A stretch of DNA of 64,000 nt from CmP2 sp052084925 (GTDB taxonomy: Bacteria > Actinomycetota > Actinomycetes > Actinomycetales > Micrococcaceae), in assembly GCA_052084925.1 (NCBI GenBank), contig JBQDEV010000002.1, forward strand, positions 186,001 to 250,000. The letters run 5' to 3'. This document shows, in pieces, positions 45,410 to 53,854 of the stretch. The position numbers and the translations under genes were made by a program. Below the pieces are notes generated by a model, which searched no databases, had not been told where the DNA came from, and was given only the letters and a program-made list of their open reading frames with translations. The first letter of the stretch is position 1, and the number at the start of each line of letters is the position of its first letter.

Positions 45410-46521
45410 CTGATCTGCTGACAGACCAGAGCACGCAGGGTGGCAGGGCTCCCGACGTGGAGACCGTGGCAGTCACCAAGATCGGCAGACTGAATGCTGC
45501 TGACCCTGACGAGCGCGGAGCGATCGGCGTCGTGACATTCCCGGCGCAGGAGCTTGGCCCCGAGGATGTACGGATCGAGGTGGTCTACGCTGCGATCTGC
45601 GGTTCGGACCCGCACCTGGCCGAAGGGTTTTTCGGTACCGACGTGCCCATCGGTCTCGGGCACGAGATCTCGGGAGTGGTCGCGGAGCTGGGATCCGGGG
45701 TGCGACGCACCGATCTGAAGGTCGGGGACAACGTCTCCGGGAACTTTGTCCGGTTCTGTGGTTCCTGCCGTCCCTGTCAGGACGGCCGCCAGCAATTCTG
45801 CGAGCATCTGCAGGAGTACAACCGGCCTGGCATGGCGCGATCCGTGGTCTGGCACGAGTCCCAGGTCTACACGCTCCCAGACACGGTGTCCCTGCTGAAG
45901 GGATGCCTGCTGGAACCGACTTCGGTGGCCGTGCGCATTGCCGACAAGACCCGGGTGCGCCCGGGCGATCGGGTGGCGATCTGCGGTGGGGGACCGATCG
46001 GCCAGTTGGCGCTGCAGCTGATGCACCGGTACGGTGCCACCTCGCTGACCATGATCGAACCGATCGGTGACCGGCGCGAGTTGGCGAGACGTTTCGGCGC
46101 ACAACACGTCGTCGACCCCAGCACCGAAAGCCTCATTGACCGTGCGGACCAGATCACCCAGGGGCGCGGATTCGACGTCGTCATTGACGCTTCCGGATCG
46201 CGGCACGCAGTTCAAGGTCTCCTCGAGATCGCCTCTCCCGGCGCAACGGTGGTTTACGGAGCGATGTATCCCTCCGACTACGAGATGCCGTTGAACCTCT
46301 CGAACTACCTGTATCTCAAGGAACTCACCCTGACGGGCGTCTTCGTTTCGCCGTACACGTTCCCTCGGGCCGTCCAGCTATTGGCCGAGCTCGACCTCGA
46401 CCCCTTCCTGACTACGGTGTTCGACCTGATCGACGCCAGCGAAGCCTTCTCCGCGCATCTCAGTGGCGAGCAGCCGAAGGTGCTGATTCGCTGCAATCCC
46501 GAAGGGACGTCACGGTCATGA
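45406..46521 (+). CDS. Zinc-dependent medium-chain polyol/sugar dehydrogenase
   Basis: A 371-residue MDR enzyme similar to sorbitol/threonine dehydrogenases. Catalytic zinc ligands are Cys65 (AAICGSDPH) and His86-Glu87 (GLGHEISG). Structural zinc cysteines are at 118, 121, 124 and 132 (CGSCRPCQDGRQQFC). The Rossmann motif is CGGGPIGQLAL. It probably oxidises a polyol to a ketose or reduces a product of the transketolase. It is embedded in the operon with 4-bp overlaps on both sides. Confidence 0.88.
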   Translation: MTDLLTDQSTQGGRAPDVETVAVTKIGRLNAADPDERGAIGVVTFPAQELGPEDVRIEVVYAAICGSDPHLAEGFFGTDVPIGLGHEISGVVAELGSGVRRTDLKVGDNVSGNFVRFCGSCRPCQDGRQQFCEHLQEYNRPGMARSVVWHESQVYTLPDTVSLLKGCLLEPTSVAVRIADKTRVRPGDRVAICGGGPIGQLALQLMHRYGATSLTMIEPIGDRRELARRFGAQHVVDPSTESLIDRADQITQGRGFDVVIDASGSRHAVQGLLEIASPGATVVYGAMYPSDYEMPLNLSNYLYLKELTLTGVFVSPYTFPRAVQLLAELDLDPFLTTVFDLIDASEAFSAHLSGEQPKVLIRCNPEGTSRS

Positions 46522-48050
46522 GTGCACCAGTCCTGGAGAAGACGGAGACCACGGAGGCGGAGCGGTTCGTGCTGCGCGCGGAGGGCATTTCCAAGAACTT
46601 CGACGGCGTCGCCGCCCTGACCCAAGCGCGGCTTCACGTGCGACCGGGCGAGATTCATGCCTTGCTGGGGGAGAACGGTGCAGGAAAATCGACCCTGATC
46701 AAGGTGCTCACCGGGGTGTACCGACAGGATTCCGGAACCATCGAATCGCAAGGCGCGCCGGTGCAGTTCTCTGGGGTTCGTGATGCTCACAACGCCGGCG
46801 TCGTCGCGCTGTATCAGGAACTGTCAATCGTGCCGACCATCAGCGTCGCCGAAAACATTCTGCTGGGGGAAACCACACCGAACACCGCCGGCTTTGTCCG
46901 CTGGTCCGATGTGCGGAAACAAGCGCAACGGCAACTCGAGCGACTGAACCAGAAGATCCCGGTTCGACGCCTCGCCGGAAGACTCTCTCCAGTCCAGCAA
47001 ACGATGGTCGCGGTGGCGCGGGCCCTGACGACGAACGCGCGGGTGTTGATCCTGGATGAGCCCACGGCATCGCTGACGGATACCGAGATTCACAACCTCT
47101 TCGCGGTGTTGCGCAGCCTGCGCGACGAAGGTGTGGGGATTGTCTACGTGTCGCACCGGTTGGAAGAAGTCTTCGAGCTCTGCGATCGAGTCACCATCAT
47201 GCGCAACGGGTCGACGATCACTACCCGCGATGTTGCTGACATCACCATCAATGAGGTCATCTCCACCATGGTGGGCAAAGCTGCCGGTGATCTGTTCCCT
47301 GCACGGGGCACGGCCACCGACCGGCCAGTGCTGCAGGTTGACTCCCTGTGTGGCCGACGCGTTCAAGACCTGTCATTCACCGTCCATGCGGGTGAGGTGC
47401 TCGGTATCGGCGGATTGGCCGGCTCGGGGCGCAGTGAGCTACTTCGGCTGCTCGCCGGTGACCAGAAATACGTCTCGGGAACCATCACCGTCGGCGGGCA
47501 ACACCTCACCCTGAGCGGCAACGTCGGCGCCGTGATTCGAGCCGGGATGGTGCTGGTTCCTGAGGAGAGACGCAGCCAGGGGGTGTCCCTGGAGGCATCG
47601 ATTCAGGACAACATCGCGCTCGCCAATCTAGAAAAGGTGAGCCGCGCCGGATGGGTATCCAGCCGGCGTATCGCCGAACTGGCGCGCAGTGGCATGCAAA
47701 ATCTGCAGATCAAGGCCCGAAATCCGCGACAGCATGTGGGGCGACTGTCTGGAGGCAACCAACAGAAAGTGGTCCTCGCGAAGATGCTCGCCCGTGACCC
47801 GCAGGTGCTGCTCCTCGACGAACCCACTCGCGGCATCGACGTGGGTACGAAAGCCGAGATCTACCGACTCATTCGAGAACTGGCCGCCCAAGGGACGGCG
47901 GTTGTTGCGGTGAGCTCCGAACTTCCTGAACTGATTGGCATCTCCGATCGGATTCTCATCATGCACGAGGGCCACCTCTCTGGCCAGGTACCTGCAGAAG
48001 GTGCCGACGAGGAACTCCTCCTCACTTACTGCTATGGAAGGACGGCCTGA
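46518..48050 (+). CDS. Sugar ABC transporter ATP-binding protein (RbsA type, two ATPase domains)
   Basis: Energises import of a sugar. The 510-residue protein has two ABC domains. The first has Walker A GENGAGKST, the linker-region sequence GRLSPVQQTMVAVARAL and Walker B VLILDEPTASL. The second has degenerate Walker A GLAGSGRSEL, signature RLSGGNQQKVVLAKML and Walker B VLLLDEPTRGID. That asymmetry is typical of the RbsA/XylG/AraG group. It works with the permease at 48052 and binding protein at 49150. Confidence 0.94.
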   Translation: MSAPVLEKTETTEAERFVLRAEGISKNFDGVAALTQARLHVRPGEIHALLGENGAGKSTLIKVLTGVYRQDSGTIESQGAPVQFSGVRDAHNAGVVALYQELSIVPTISVAENILLGETTPNTAGFVRWSDVRKQAQRQLERLNQKIPVRRLAGRLSPVQQTMVAVARALTTNARVLILDEPTASLTDTEIHNLFAVLRSLRDEGVGIVYVSHRLEEVFELCDRVTIMRNGSTITTRDVADITINEVISTMVGKAAGDLFPARGTATDRPVLQVDSLCGRRVQDLSFTVHAGEVLGIGGLAGSGRSELLRLLAGDQKYVSGTITVGGQHLTLSGNVGAVIRAGMVLVPEERRSQGVSLEASIQDNIALANLEKVSRAGWVSSRRIAELARSGMQNLQIKARNPRQHVGRLSGGNQQKVVLAKMLARDPQVLLLDEPTRGIDVGTKAEIYRLIRELAAQGTAVVAVSSELPELIGISDRILIMHEGHLSGQVPAEGADEELLLTYCYGRTA

Positions 48051-48051
48051 C

Positions 48052-49041
48052 ATGGCTGCTACTACGACCGAAACCGTCGCGGCAGTTGAGCTGCCGAACC
48101 CGCGAACACCACTGATCCAGTTCATCTGGCAGGGTGGCACCATCATCGCCCTCATCCTGCTCATCGTGATTTTCGGCGTGCTGAGGCCGGGGGCTTTTCT
48201 GAGCTTCGGGAACCTGACGAACGTGCTGGCCCAAGTCGCGATCTTGACCATCATCGCGGCAGCCCAAACCGTCGTGATGGTCACCGGACACATCGACCTC
48301 TCCGTCGGCACCACCGCGACGCTCTCGGGGGCGAGCGCTTCGGCATTCATGCTGTCTGGACTGCCTATTCCGTTGGCCATCTTCCTGGGGTTGCTCGTGG
48401 GTCTTGCGGTGGGAATGATCAACGGATTCCTGGTGGCCTACCTCAATATCTCCGCTATCGTGGCGACACTCGCGACCTTGACCACAGTCGGTGGGTTGAG
48501 TTTCATCGTCACAAACGGAACCACGCTCTATGGCATGCCGGATGCGTTCTTCCGACTGGGGCAGGCCCGTCCGTTGGGCCTACCCATGCCGATCATCTTC
48601 GCCGTCATCGTCGCGGCGATCATGTGGGTCGTATTGCGCTACACCACGGTAGGCCGACGCTGGTACGCGGTTGGCGGCAACCCTGAAGTAGCTCGCCTCT
48701 CCGGGGTGAACGTGCGCCGCAACGTGTTCTGGGCCTTCGCCATTGCCGGAGTGACTTCGGGGATGGGCGGGATCATTCTGGTCAGCCGGCTCTCCAGTGC
48801 GAGTGCCACCTCGGCCAATGACTACATGATGCTGGCGATCGCCGCGGTGTTCTTGGGGATGACCATCGCCAATTCTGGCCAGGCCAACCTCGGCGGCACC
48901 TTGGTCGGTGTCGGCATCATCGGGGTTCTGCAGAACGGACTCAACATCGTCGGCGTGAACACCTACGTTCAGCAGGTCCTCACCGGCATCATCATCATCG
49001 GCGCAGTACTGCTTTCCTCCTTCAAATCCAAACACGCATAG
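48052..49041 (+). CDS. Sugar ABC transporter permease (RbsC type)
   Basis: A 329-residue membrane protein with eight to ten helices. Family signatures include MVTGHIDLSVGTTATLSGA, the glycine-rich helix GLLVGLAVGMINGFLVAY, and VGGNPEVARLSGVNVRRNVFWAFAIAG, the ATPase-contact loop. AAGGA precedes ATG 48052, one base after the ATPase gene stop. CTGTC-CCGCGC-GACAG (49115-49130) downstream may protect or attenuate mRNA before the binding-protein gene. Confidence 0.93.
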   Translation: MAATTTETVAAVELPNPRTPLIQFIWQGGTIIALILLIVIFGVLRPGAFLSFGNLTNVLAQVAILTIIAAAQTVVMVTGHIDLSVGTTATLSGASASAFMLSGLPIPLAIFLGLLVGLAVGMINGFLVAYLNISAIVATLATLTTVGGLSFIVTNGTTLYGMPDAFFRLGQARPLGLPMPIIFAVIVAAIMWVVLRYTTVGRRWYAVGGNPEVARLSGVNVRRNVFWAFAIAGVTSGMGGIILVSRLSSASATSANDYMMLAIAAVFLGMTIANSGQANLGGTLVGVGIIGVLQNGLNIVGVNTYVQQVLTGIIIIGAVLLSSFKSKHA

Positions 49042-49149
49042 CACCATCTCCGGGACCGGCAGGGAACGGCATCCGCCAGCACCTGCCCGAACCCATTCAT
49101 TTCACATCAGCGAACTGTCCCGCGCGACAGCCTGACTCAGGAGAACACC

Positions 49150-50118
49150 ATGCAGAAAACATTCAAGATGAGTGCCGGACTCGCCGTCATCGGGGCGCTT
49201 GCCCTCACCGGCTGTTCCGGCGATGCCGGCGCCGACGGAGAAACTTTCACCGTGGCAGCGTTTACCGCAGGCTATGGAACACCGGCCGGGAAGGAATCGC
49301 TCGACGAACTGGTCGAGAAGGGACGAGAAGCCGGCTGGAACGTCACCCTGTACACTAGCGATTTCGACTACGACAAGATCAACAGTGACGTGCAATCGGC
49401 CATCACCCAAGGCGCTGACGCGATTGTCGCCGGTTTTCCCGACCCGAGGCAGATCACCCCGCTCGTCAACGCTGCCGAAGGCGCTGACATCCCCATCTTC
49501 TCGATCGATGGTGGCGTGGAGCCCAACGATGACTTCGTCGTCGACACCACCTTCAAACAGCAGCAGATCGCAGAACTGGGTCTGGGCGCTCTCGATGAGG
49601 CGATGGGTGGGCTCGAAGGCAAGGATGTCATGGTGATCGGGCACGACCCGCACGTCGGAATCATGACTCGAAGCAACCTTGCCGTCGACATGCTTGAGGA
49701 AGCAGGCGCGACCATCGCCGGCGGATCGATCCGACAGGTTCTGAACCCGGGAACCTCTCAGGAAGAGACGCTGAAATTCGTCACCGATTATCTCCAAGCC
49801 AATCCCGATGGACTCGACGGCATCTGGACCGGCTGGGATCACGCTGCACTGGGTGCCGTGCAGGCCATCAATGAGGCCGGACGCGATGACATTTTCGTCA
49901 CCGGCGTGGACGCACTGGGTGCTGCGGCCGCCGAAATCGCCGAGGACGGACCGTTCTACGCCTCCGTTCTGCAGGACTGGTCCAAGGTCGTGGACATGAC
50001 CGTGGAGGAAGTTGAGACCTACCGCGAAACCGGCGAATTGCCCAGCGAGAACTTCGTCGAAGTCGACGCCGAACTGATTGACCGCACCAATGTCGACGAC
50101 TACGAACCGACGATGTGA
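49150..50118 (+). CDS. Sugar ABC transporter substrate-binding lipoprotein
   Basis: Captures the sugar outside the membrane. The 322-residue protein has a signal peptide with lipobox LALTGC (Cys about 19), then a periplasmic-binding-protein type 1 (ribose/xylose class) fold: FDYDKINSDVQSAITQGADAIVAGFPDP, IPIFSIDGGVEP, DGLDGIWTGWDHAALGAVQAINEAG, and FVTGVDA. Aromatic and Asp residues of the ribose-type pocket are present, but the ligand cannot be named. CAGGAGAACACC precedes the ATG. Confidence 0.93.
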   Translation: MQKTFKMSAGLAVIGALALTGCSGDAGADGETFTVAAFTAGYGTPAGKESLDELVEKGREAGWNVTLYTSDFDYDKINSDVQSAITQGADAIVAGFPDPRQITPLVNAAEGADIPIFSIDGGVEPNDDFVVDTTFKQQQIAELGLGALDEAMGGLEGKDVMVIGHDPHVGIMTRSNLAVDMLEEAGATIAGGSIRQVLNPGTSQEETLKFVTDYLQANPDGLDGIWTGWDHAALGAVQAINEAGRDDIFVTGVDALGAAAAEIAEDGPFYASVLQDWSKVVDMTVEEVETYRETGELPSENFVEVDAELIDRTNVDDYEPTM

Positions 50119-50143
50119 CCCGAGACGAGCGGAGAAGAATTTC

Positions 50144-50923
50144 ATGACTGTACTGACAGATAAAGTCATCCTGATCACCGGCGGCGCCAGCGGAATCGGC
50201 GCGGCTACCGTTCGCCGATGCGCGGAAAAGGGAGCCAAAGTTGTTGTCGCTGACCTGAACTTGAGCGGAGCGCAAGTGCTCGCAGACGAGGTGACGGCGG
50301 CTGGCGGACAGGCCAGCGCCGTCGAGGTCAATGTTTCGGATTTTTCAGCCGTTCAACGTGCTGTCCAGTCGGCTGTCGACTCGTTCGGTCGGCTCGACGG
50401 AATCTTCAACAATGCGGGTATCGCCGGCGGTAAGCCGCTGCTGGACCACGACCCGGAACGGGATTATCACCCGATGATCCGTATCGATCAGGACGGCGTG
50501 TACTACGGCATCCTGGCCGCCGCACGGCAGTTTGTGAAGCAGGGCGGGGGCGGTGTCATCGTCAACACCTCGTCGATTTATGGCGAACAGGCGGCGGAGC
50601 TCTCCTTCACCTACTCCGCTGCCAAAGCTGCCGTGATCTCGTTTACCCGCTCGGCGGCGTACGAGCTCGCGGAACACGGCACCCGAGTGCTGGCGATCAC
50701 CCCGGGGCGAGCGAACACGGCGATCATCCAGCAGTTCCCGCAACAGTTGCGCGACTTGTTTGCCTCCGAGCAGTTGCGTGGCGTGATGACCGAACCGGAA
50801 GAGATTGCTAACGTCGTCGCCTTCTTGTTCTCCGAGGAATCCAACGCAATGAACGGGACCGTGGTGAACGTTGACGATGGGTACTCCGTGTTCAAACACC
50901 GCTTCGAGCTGCCGGAGTTCTGA
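50144..50923 (+). CDS. Short-chain dehydrogenase/reductase (SDR)
   Basis: NAD(P)-dependent oxidoreductase of 259 residues. TGGASGIG (12-19) binds the cofactor, Asp37 in VVADLN suggests NAD preference, NNAG (89-92) is present, and the catalytic Tyr157-Lys161 lie in FTYSAAKAAV. It lacks the inserted segment of known mycofactocin-associated SDRs. It probably interconverts a ketose and polyol in this pathway. GGAGAAG precedes ATG 50144. Confidence 0.9.
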   Translation: MTVLTDKVILITGGASGIGAATVRRCAEKGAKVVVADLNLSGAQVLADEVTAAGGQASAVEVNVSDFSAVQRAVQSAVDSFGRLDGIFNNAGIAGGKPLLDHDPERDYHPMIRIDQDGVYYGILAAARQFVKQGGGGVIVNTSSIYGEQAAELSFTYSAAKAAVISFTRSAAYELAEHGTRVLAITPGRANTAIIQQFPQQLRDLFASEQLRGVMTEPEEIANVVAFLFSEESNAMNGTVVNVDDGYSVFKHRFELPEF

Positions 50924-50924
50924 G

Positions 50925-51809
50925 ATGTCGACCTCCACCATGGACAGCAACGCCACGACGGCGAACCGGCTTCAGCTGGATGTGGCGTGTCAGAGTGCGG
51001 CCTTCGCCACGGATCCCTTCAGCGAGGCGTTCTCCTCGGCGCTGCCTCAGCTGCACGAGTCTGGCTATCGTCGGGTCGTGCTCGGTCCGATAGATCACTC
51101 GCATCGAGGAATCGCGGATCTGGGACGTCGGATCCATGACGCCGGATTGTCACCCATCACCATGGCGATCCAGACGCCCGAGGCGAACGTCGCATCCCCA
51201 GAGTCTGCGGTGCGTCGACGCGGATACGATCTTCTGCGGCGATTCATCGACATGTCGGTGCGCATGGGCGCTGACCAGCTCAACGGTGTGCCCTACGGTG
51301 TTCACGGAGAAGTCTCTGAGAAGCCGGACGAGGCCACGATGAGGCGAACCGCCGAACTGGTGGGGGACGCTGCGGAGGAGGCTGCCGCGGCACGGATTCT
51401 GATGACGTTCGAGGTAGTCAACCGCTATGAGACTTCGATCATCAACACAGCAGCACAAGCAGTCCAGTTCGTCGAGTATTCCGGATCGAAACGTCTGAAA
51501 ATCCACCTAGACACGTTCCATATGGCGATGGAAGAATCCGACCTGTTCGGAGCGCTCACGTATGCCCTGCCCCACCTAGGGTATCTCGAGTTCGGCCAGT
51601 CGTCTCGAGGCTGTCTCTCGCAGGGGTCGATGGAGTTGACGACGATCCTGCGACACGTCCAGTCACTTGGCTATTCAGGGCGGTTCGGTGTGGAAGGTTT
51701 CAGCCGGGCGACCATGGAGGAAGCCGTCGCGGATCAGTTGCGGATTTGGGACACCACCTTCTCCACGGGAGCGGAATTCATGCGTGATGCTGCTGAACTC
51801 TTTCGATGA
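50925..51809 (+). CDS. Sugar isomerase/epimerase, tagatose/psicose 3-epimerase family
   Basis: A 294-residue TIM-barrel protein of the AP-endonuclease-like sugar isomerase group. Metal-ligand motifs typical of D-tagatose/psicose 3-epimerases are visible: FEVVNRYETSIINTAAQAV (Glu), IHLDTFHMAMEE (Asp, His), and EFGQSSRGCLSQGS with a terminal VEGF Glu. It likely reshapes the imported ketose before transketolase cleavage. It follows the SDR stop by one base, with GGAG 8 nt upstream. Confidence 0.85.
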   Translation: MSTSTMDSNATTANRLQLDVACQSAAFATDPFSEAFSSALPQLHESGYRRVVLGPIDHSHRGIADLGRRIHDAGLSPITMAIQTPEANVASPESAVRRRGYDLLRRFIDMSVRMGADQLNGVPYGVHGEVSEKPDEATMRRTAELVGDAAEEAAAARILMTFEVVNRYETSIINTAAQAVQFVEYSGSKRLKIHLDTFHMAMEESDLFGALTYALPHLGYLEFGQSSRGCLSQGSMELTTILRHVQSLGYSGRFGVEGFSRATMEEAVADQLRIWDTTFSTGAEFMRDAAELFR

Positions 51810-51853
51810 CATGCGTCCCGTCTGGAGGTGCCGCCCTGGCTAAACTAACGGGC

Positions 51854-52540
51854 ATGGCACCGGAACTCTTGGATCTTCAGGCATATCCACGCCCGTCAAT
51901 CGCAGCGGACGTCGTCTTACTTACGGTGTCTGACGGACAGCTCAATGTTGTGTTGAGGAAGCGCGAAGAAGGTAGCCATGCCGGGGTGTGGATGCTGCCC
52001 GGAACGATGCTTCGCGAACGAGAGCGGCTCAGCGACGCTGTGCTGAGATGCCTCGACACCCGGATGCACGTCCAAGGGCGATCACCGCGGCAGCTGCACG
52101 TTTTTGATGAGCCCTTCCGTGACGAACGCGGATGGGTGCTCACGGTGACCCATCTGGACGTCCTTCCTGTGGAGGAACTGTCCCTGGCGATCGAGCACGG
52201 GCACGGACGACTCGTTCCCGTGGACGAGGTGCAAGGGCTGCCTTTCAGTCACGACGAAATTATTGCCTGGGCCGTGCGTAGAGTGCGCTGGGAATACGGG
52301 CAGGGACCGGATCCGTGGAACCTTTTAGATGGTCGCTTCACCATGACCCAGCTCCGGCAGATTCATGAGGCAGTGAACGGGTCCGTGCACCAGAAGGACA
52401 CTTTCCGGCGAAGCATGGAGCCGCAGCTGGAAGATTTGGAAACGCGATCAGCTCCGCCTGGAGGCCGGGGTCTGGGCCGCCCGGCACGCCTTTATAGAAA
52501 ACGTGCTCTGAGTTTTGCGCCGGTGCCACTCATGACGTGA
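51854..52540 (+). CDS. NrtR-type regulator: Nudix-like sensor plus winged helix
   Basis: A 228-residue protein. The N-terminal half has the Nudix fold (RPSIAADVVLLTVSDGQLNVVLRKR, WMLPGTML), but the catalytic box is lost: the GX5EX7REUXEEXGU pattern is replaced around LRERERLSDAVLRCLDTR, so hydrolysis is not expected. The C-terminal half (WNLLDGRFTMTQLRQIHEAVNG, DTFRRSMEPQL, GRPARLYR) is the NrtR winged helix. NrtR-like proteins control NAD or pentose genes by binding a metabolite in the Nudix pocket, so this one is probably the operon's sensor. ATG 51854 lies 7 nt after TAAACT, supporting its own leaderless promoter; an in-frame ATG at 51806 overlaps the previous stop (ATGA) and is possible. 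Confidence 0.85.
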   Translation: MAPELLDLQAYPRPSIAADVVLLTVSDGQLNVVLRKREEGSHAGVWMLPGTMLRERERLSDAVLRCLDTRMHVQGRSPRQLHVFDEPFRDERGWVLTVTHLDVLPVEELSLAIEHGHGRLVPVDEVQGLPFSHDEIIAWAVRRVRWEYGQGPDPWNLLDGRFTMTQLRQIHEAVNGSVHQKDTFRRSMEPQLEDLETRSAPPGGRGLGRPARLYRKRALSFAPVPLMT

Positions 52541-52545
52541 GTAAG

Positions 52546-52565
52546 TGCCGGAATCCACTCCGGCA
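52546..52565. promoter_or_regulatory. Perfect inverted repeat between the regulator and alcohol dehydrogenase genes
   Basis: TGCCGGA-ATCCAC-TCCGGCA begins 5 nt after the NrtR stop and ends 25 nt before the next start. It may be an operator for the downstream gene or a weak terminator; no T-run follows. Confidence 0.4.
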
Positions 52566-52590
52566 ACCGTTGAGGACAAGGGAGAACACC

Positions 52591-53709
52591 ATGAAGATCG
52601 ATGCCCTCGTTGTAGAAGAGACGAATGGCCCTTTTAACGCCGAGACGCTGGAACTGGACGATCCTGGTCCAGGTGAGGTTTTGGTAAGAGTAGTCGCTTC
52701 TGGTGTCTGTCATACGGACGCCATCACCCGGGCCGGTGACATGCCGTTGCCCCTGCCCGGCGTGCTAGGGCACGAAGGCTCTGGGGTCGTCGAGAGAGTT
52801 GGCGAGGGCGTTGACGAAGTTTCGGTGGGAGACCACGTCATCATGGGCTGGCCGTATTGCGGCCAGTGCCGGAATTGCCGTCGGGGTCAGCACCGCTACT
52901 GCGATCTTCTTGGTCCAGGGGTCGCCAGTGGCCGACGATTCATAGGCACCTACGCAGGCTCCTCGGCATACCGTCGTGCGGATGGATCCACTCTGTCGGG
53001 GCACTTCTTTGGGCAATCGTCCTTTGCGACGTATTCGCTGACCACAGCCAACGCCGTGGTGAAGGTCGATCCTGATGTACCTCTGGAACTCGTGGGCGTA
53101 TTGGCCTGCGGCATCACGACAGGGGCCGGCGCTGTGTTCAACACCGCGCGACCTGCAGCGGGCGAATCGGTCGTCATCTACGGTGCCGGCGCGGTCGGAC
53201 TGGCTGCCGTCATGGCCGCAACGAACACTCCAGCGACAACCATCATCGCCGTGGACCTGCACGACTCTCGTTTAGAACTGGCCGAGCGCTTCGGCGCCAC
53301 CCACACCATCAAGTCCTCCGAGCAGAATGCAGCGGAAGAGATTCGGCAGATCTGCGGCGGCAACGCCGACTATGCCATCGAGTGCACGGGCGTGGTTGCC
53401 GTGATCGAATCGGCGGCGGAATCAGTCGGAATGCTCGGCACCTTGATCCTCATCGGCGGGGCTCCCGCGGAGGCCAGCTTTAGCCTGGATCATCAGAGTA
53501 CGCTCTGGGGCAAGACAGTCGTGGGGACTCTGGGCGGCTCGGGGACTTCTCACGAACTGATTCCAGCACTGATCGCACTCTATCGACAGGGGCGCTTTCC
53601 TTTCGACCAGCTGGTCCGCTACTACCAATTCAGTGAGGTCGAGCAGGCATTCGCCGACAGTCACTCTGGAAAGACGATTAAGCCGGTGCTGAAGATATCG
53701 GCACCGTGA
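52591..53709 (+). CDS. Zinc alcohol dehydrogenase, aryl-alcohol (XylB-like) type
   Basis: A 372-residue MDR enzyme. Catalytic zinc ligands are Cys40 (GVCHTD) and His61 (GHEGSG), with structural cysteines 90, 93, 96 and 104 (CGQCRNCRRGQHRYC). The SGHFFGQSSFATYSL segment and GCGITTGAGAV-like region (ACGITTGAGAVFN) are typical of benzyl/aryl alcohol dehydrogenases, and the Rossmann motif is YGAGAVGLA. The family normally uses NAD, but lying next to a mycofactocin cluster it may hold its cofactor tightly and hand electrons to mycofactocin. GGGAGAACACC precedes ATG 52591. Confidence 0.9.
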   Translation: MKIDALVVEETNGPFNAETLELDDPGPGEVLVRVVASGVCHTDAITRAGDMPLPLPGVLGHEGSGVVERVGEGVDEVSVGDHVIMGWPYCGQCRNCRRGQHRYCDLLGPGVASGRRFIGTYAGSSAYRRADGSTLSGHFFGQSSFATYSLTTANAVVKVDPDVPLELVGVLACGITTGAGAVFNTARPAAGESVVIYGAGAVGLAAVMAATNTPATTIIAVDLHDSRLELAERFGATHTIKSSEQNAAEEIRQICGGNADYAIECTGVVAVIESAAESVGMLGTLILIGGAPAEASFSLDHQSTLWGKTVVGTLGGSGTSHELIPALIALYRQGRFPFDQLVRYYQFSEVEQAFADSHSGKTIKPVLKISAP

Positions 53710-53854
53710 GGATCAGCCGACGGTGACGAGGAACATTCCATGAGGCGGTAGAGGCGTTGTTCGGGAACCGCGCCCAGAGCATGATGGCGATCAGACCCTG
53801 TTGTCGCGCTCGTCGTGCGACAGCAAGAAGCCGTAAAGAAAAGGACTCTGACCC

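Noticed and set aside
52591..53709. NDMA-dependent (Rxyl_3153-type) mycofactocin alcohol dehydrogenase
   Set aside because: The internal motifs fit the NAD-dependent aryl-alcohol group better; mycofactocin dependence is only a contextual guess.
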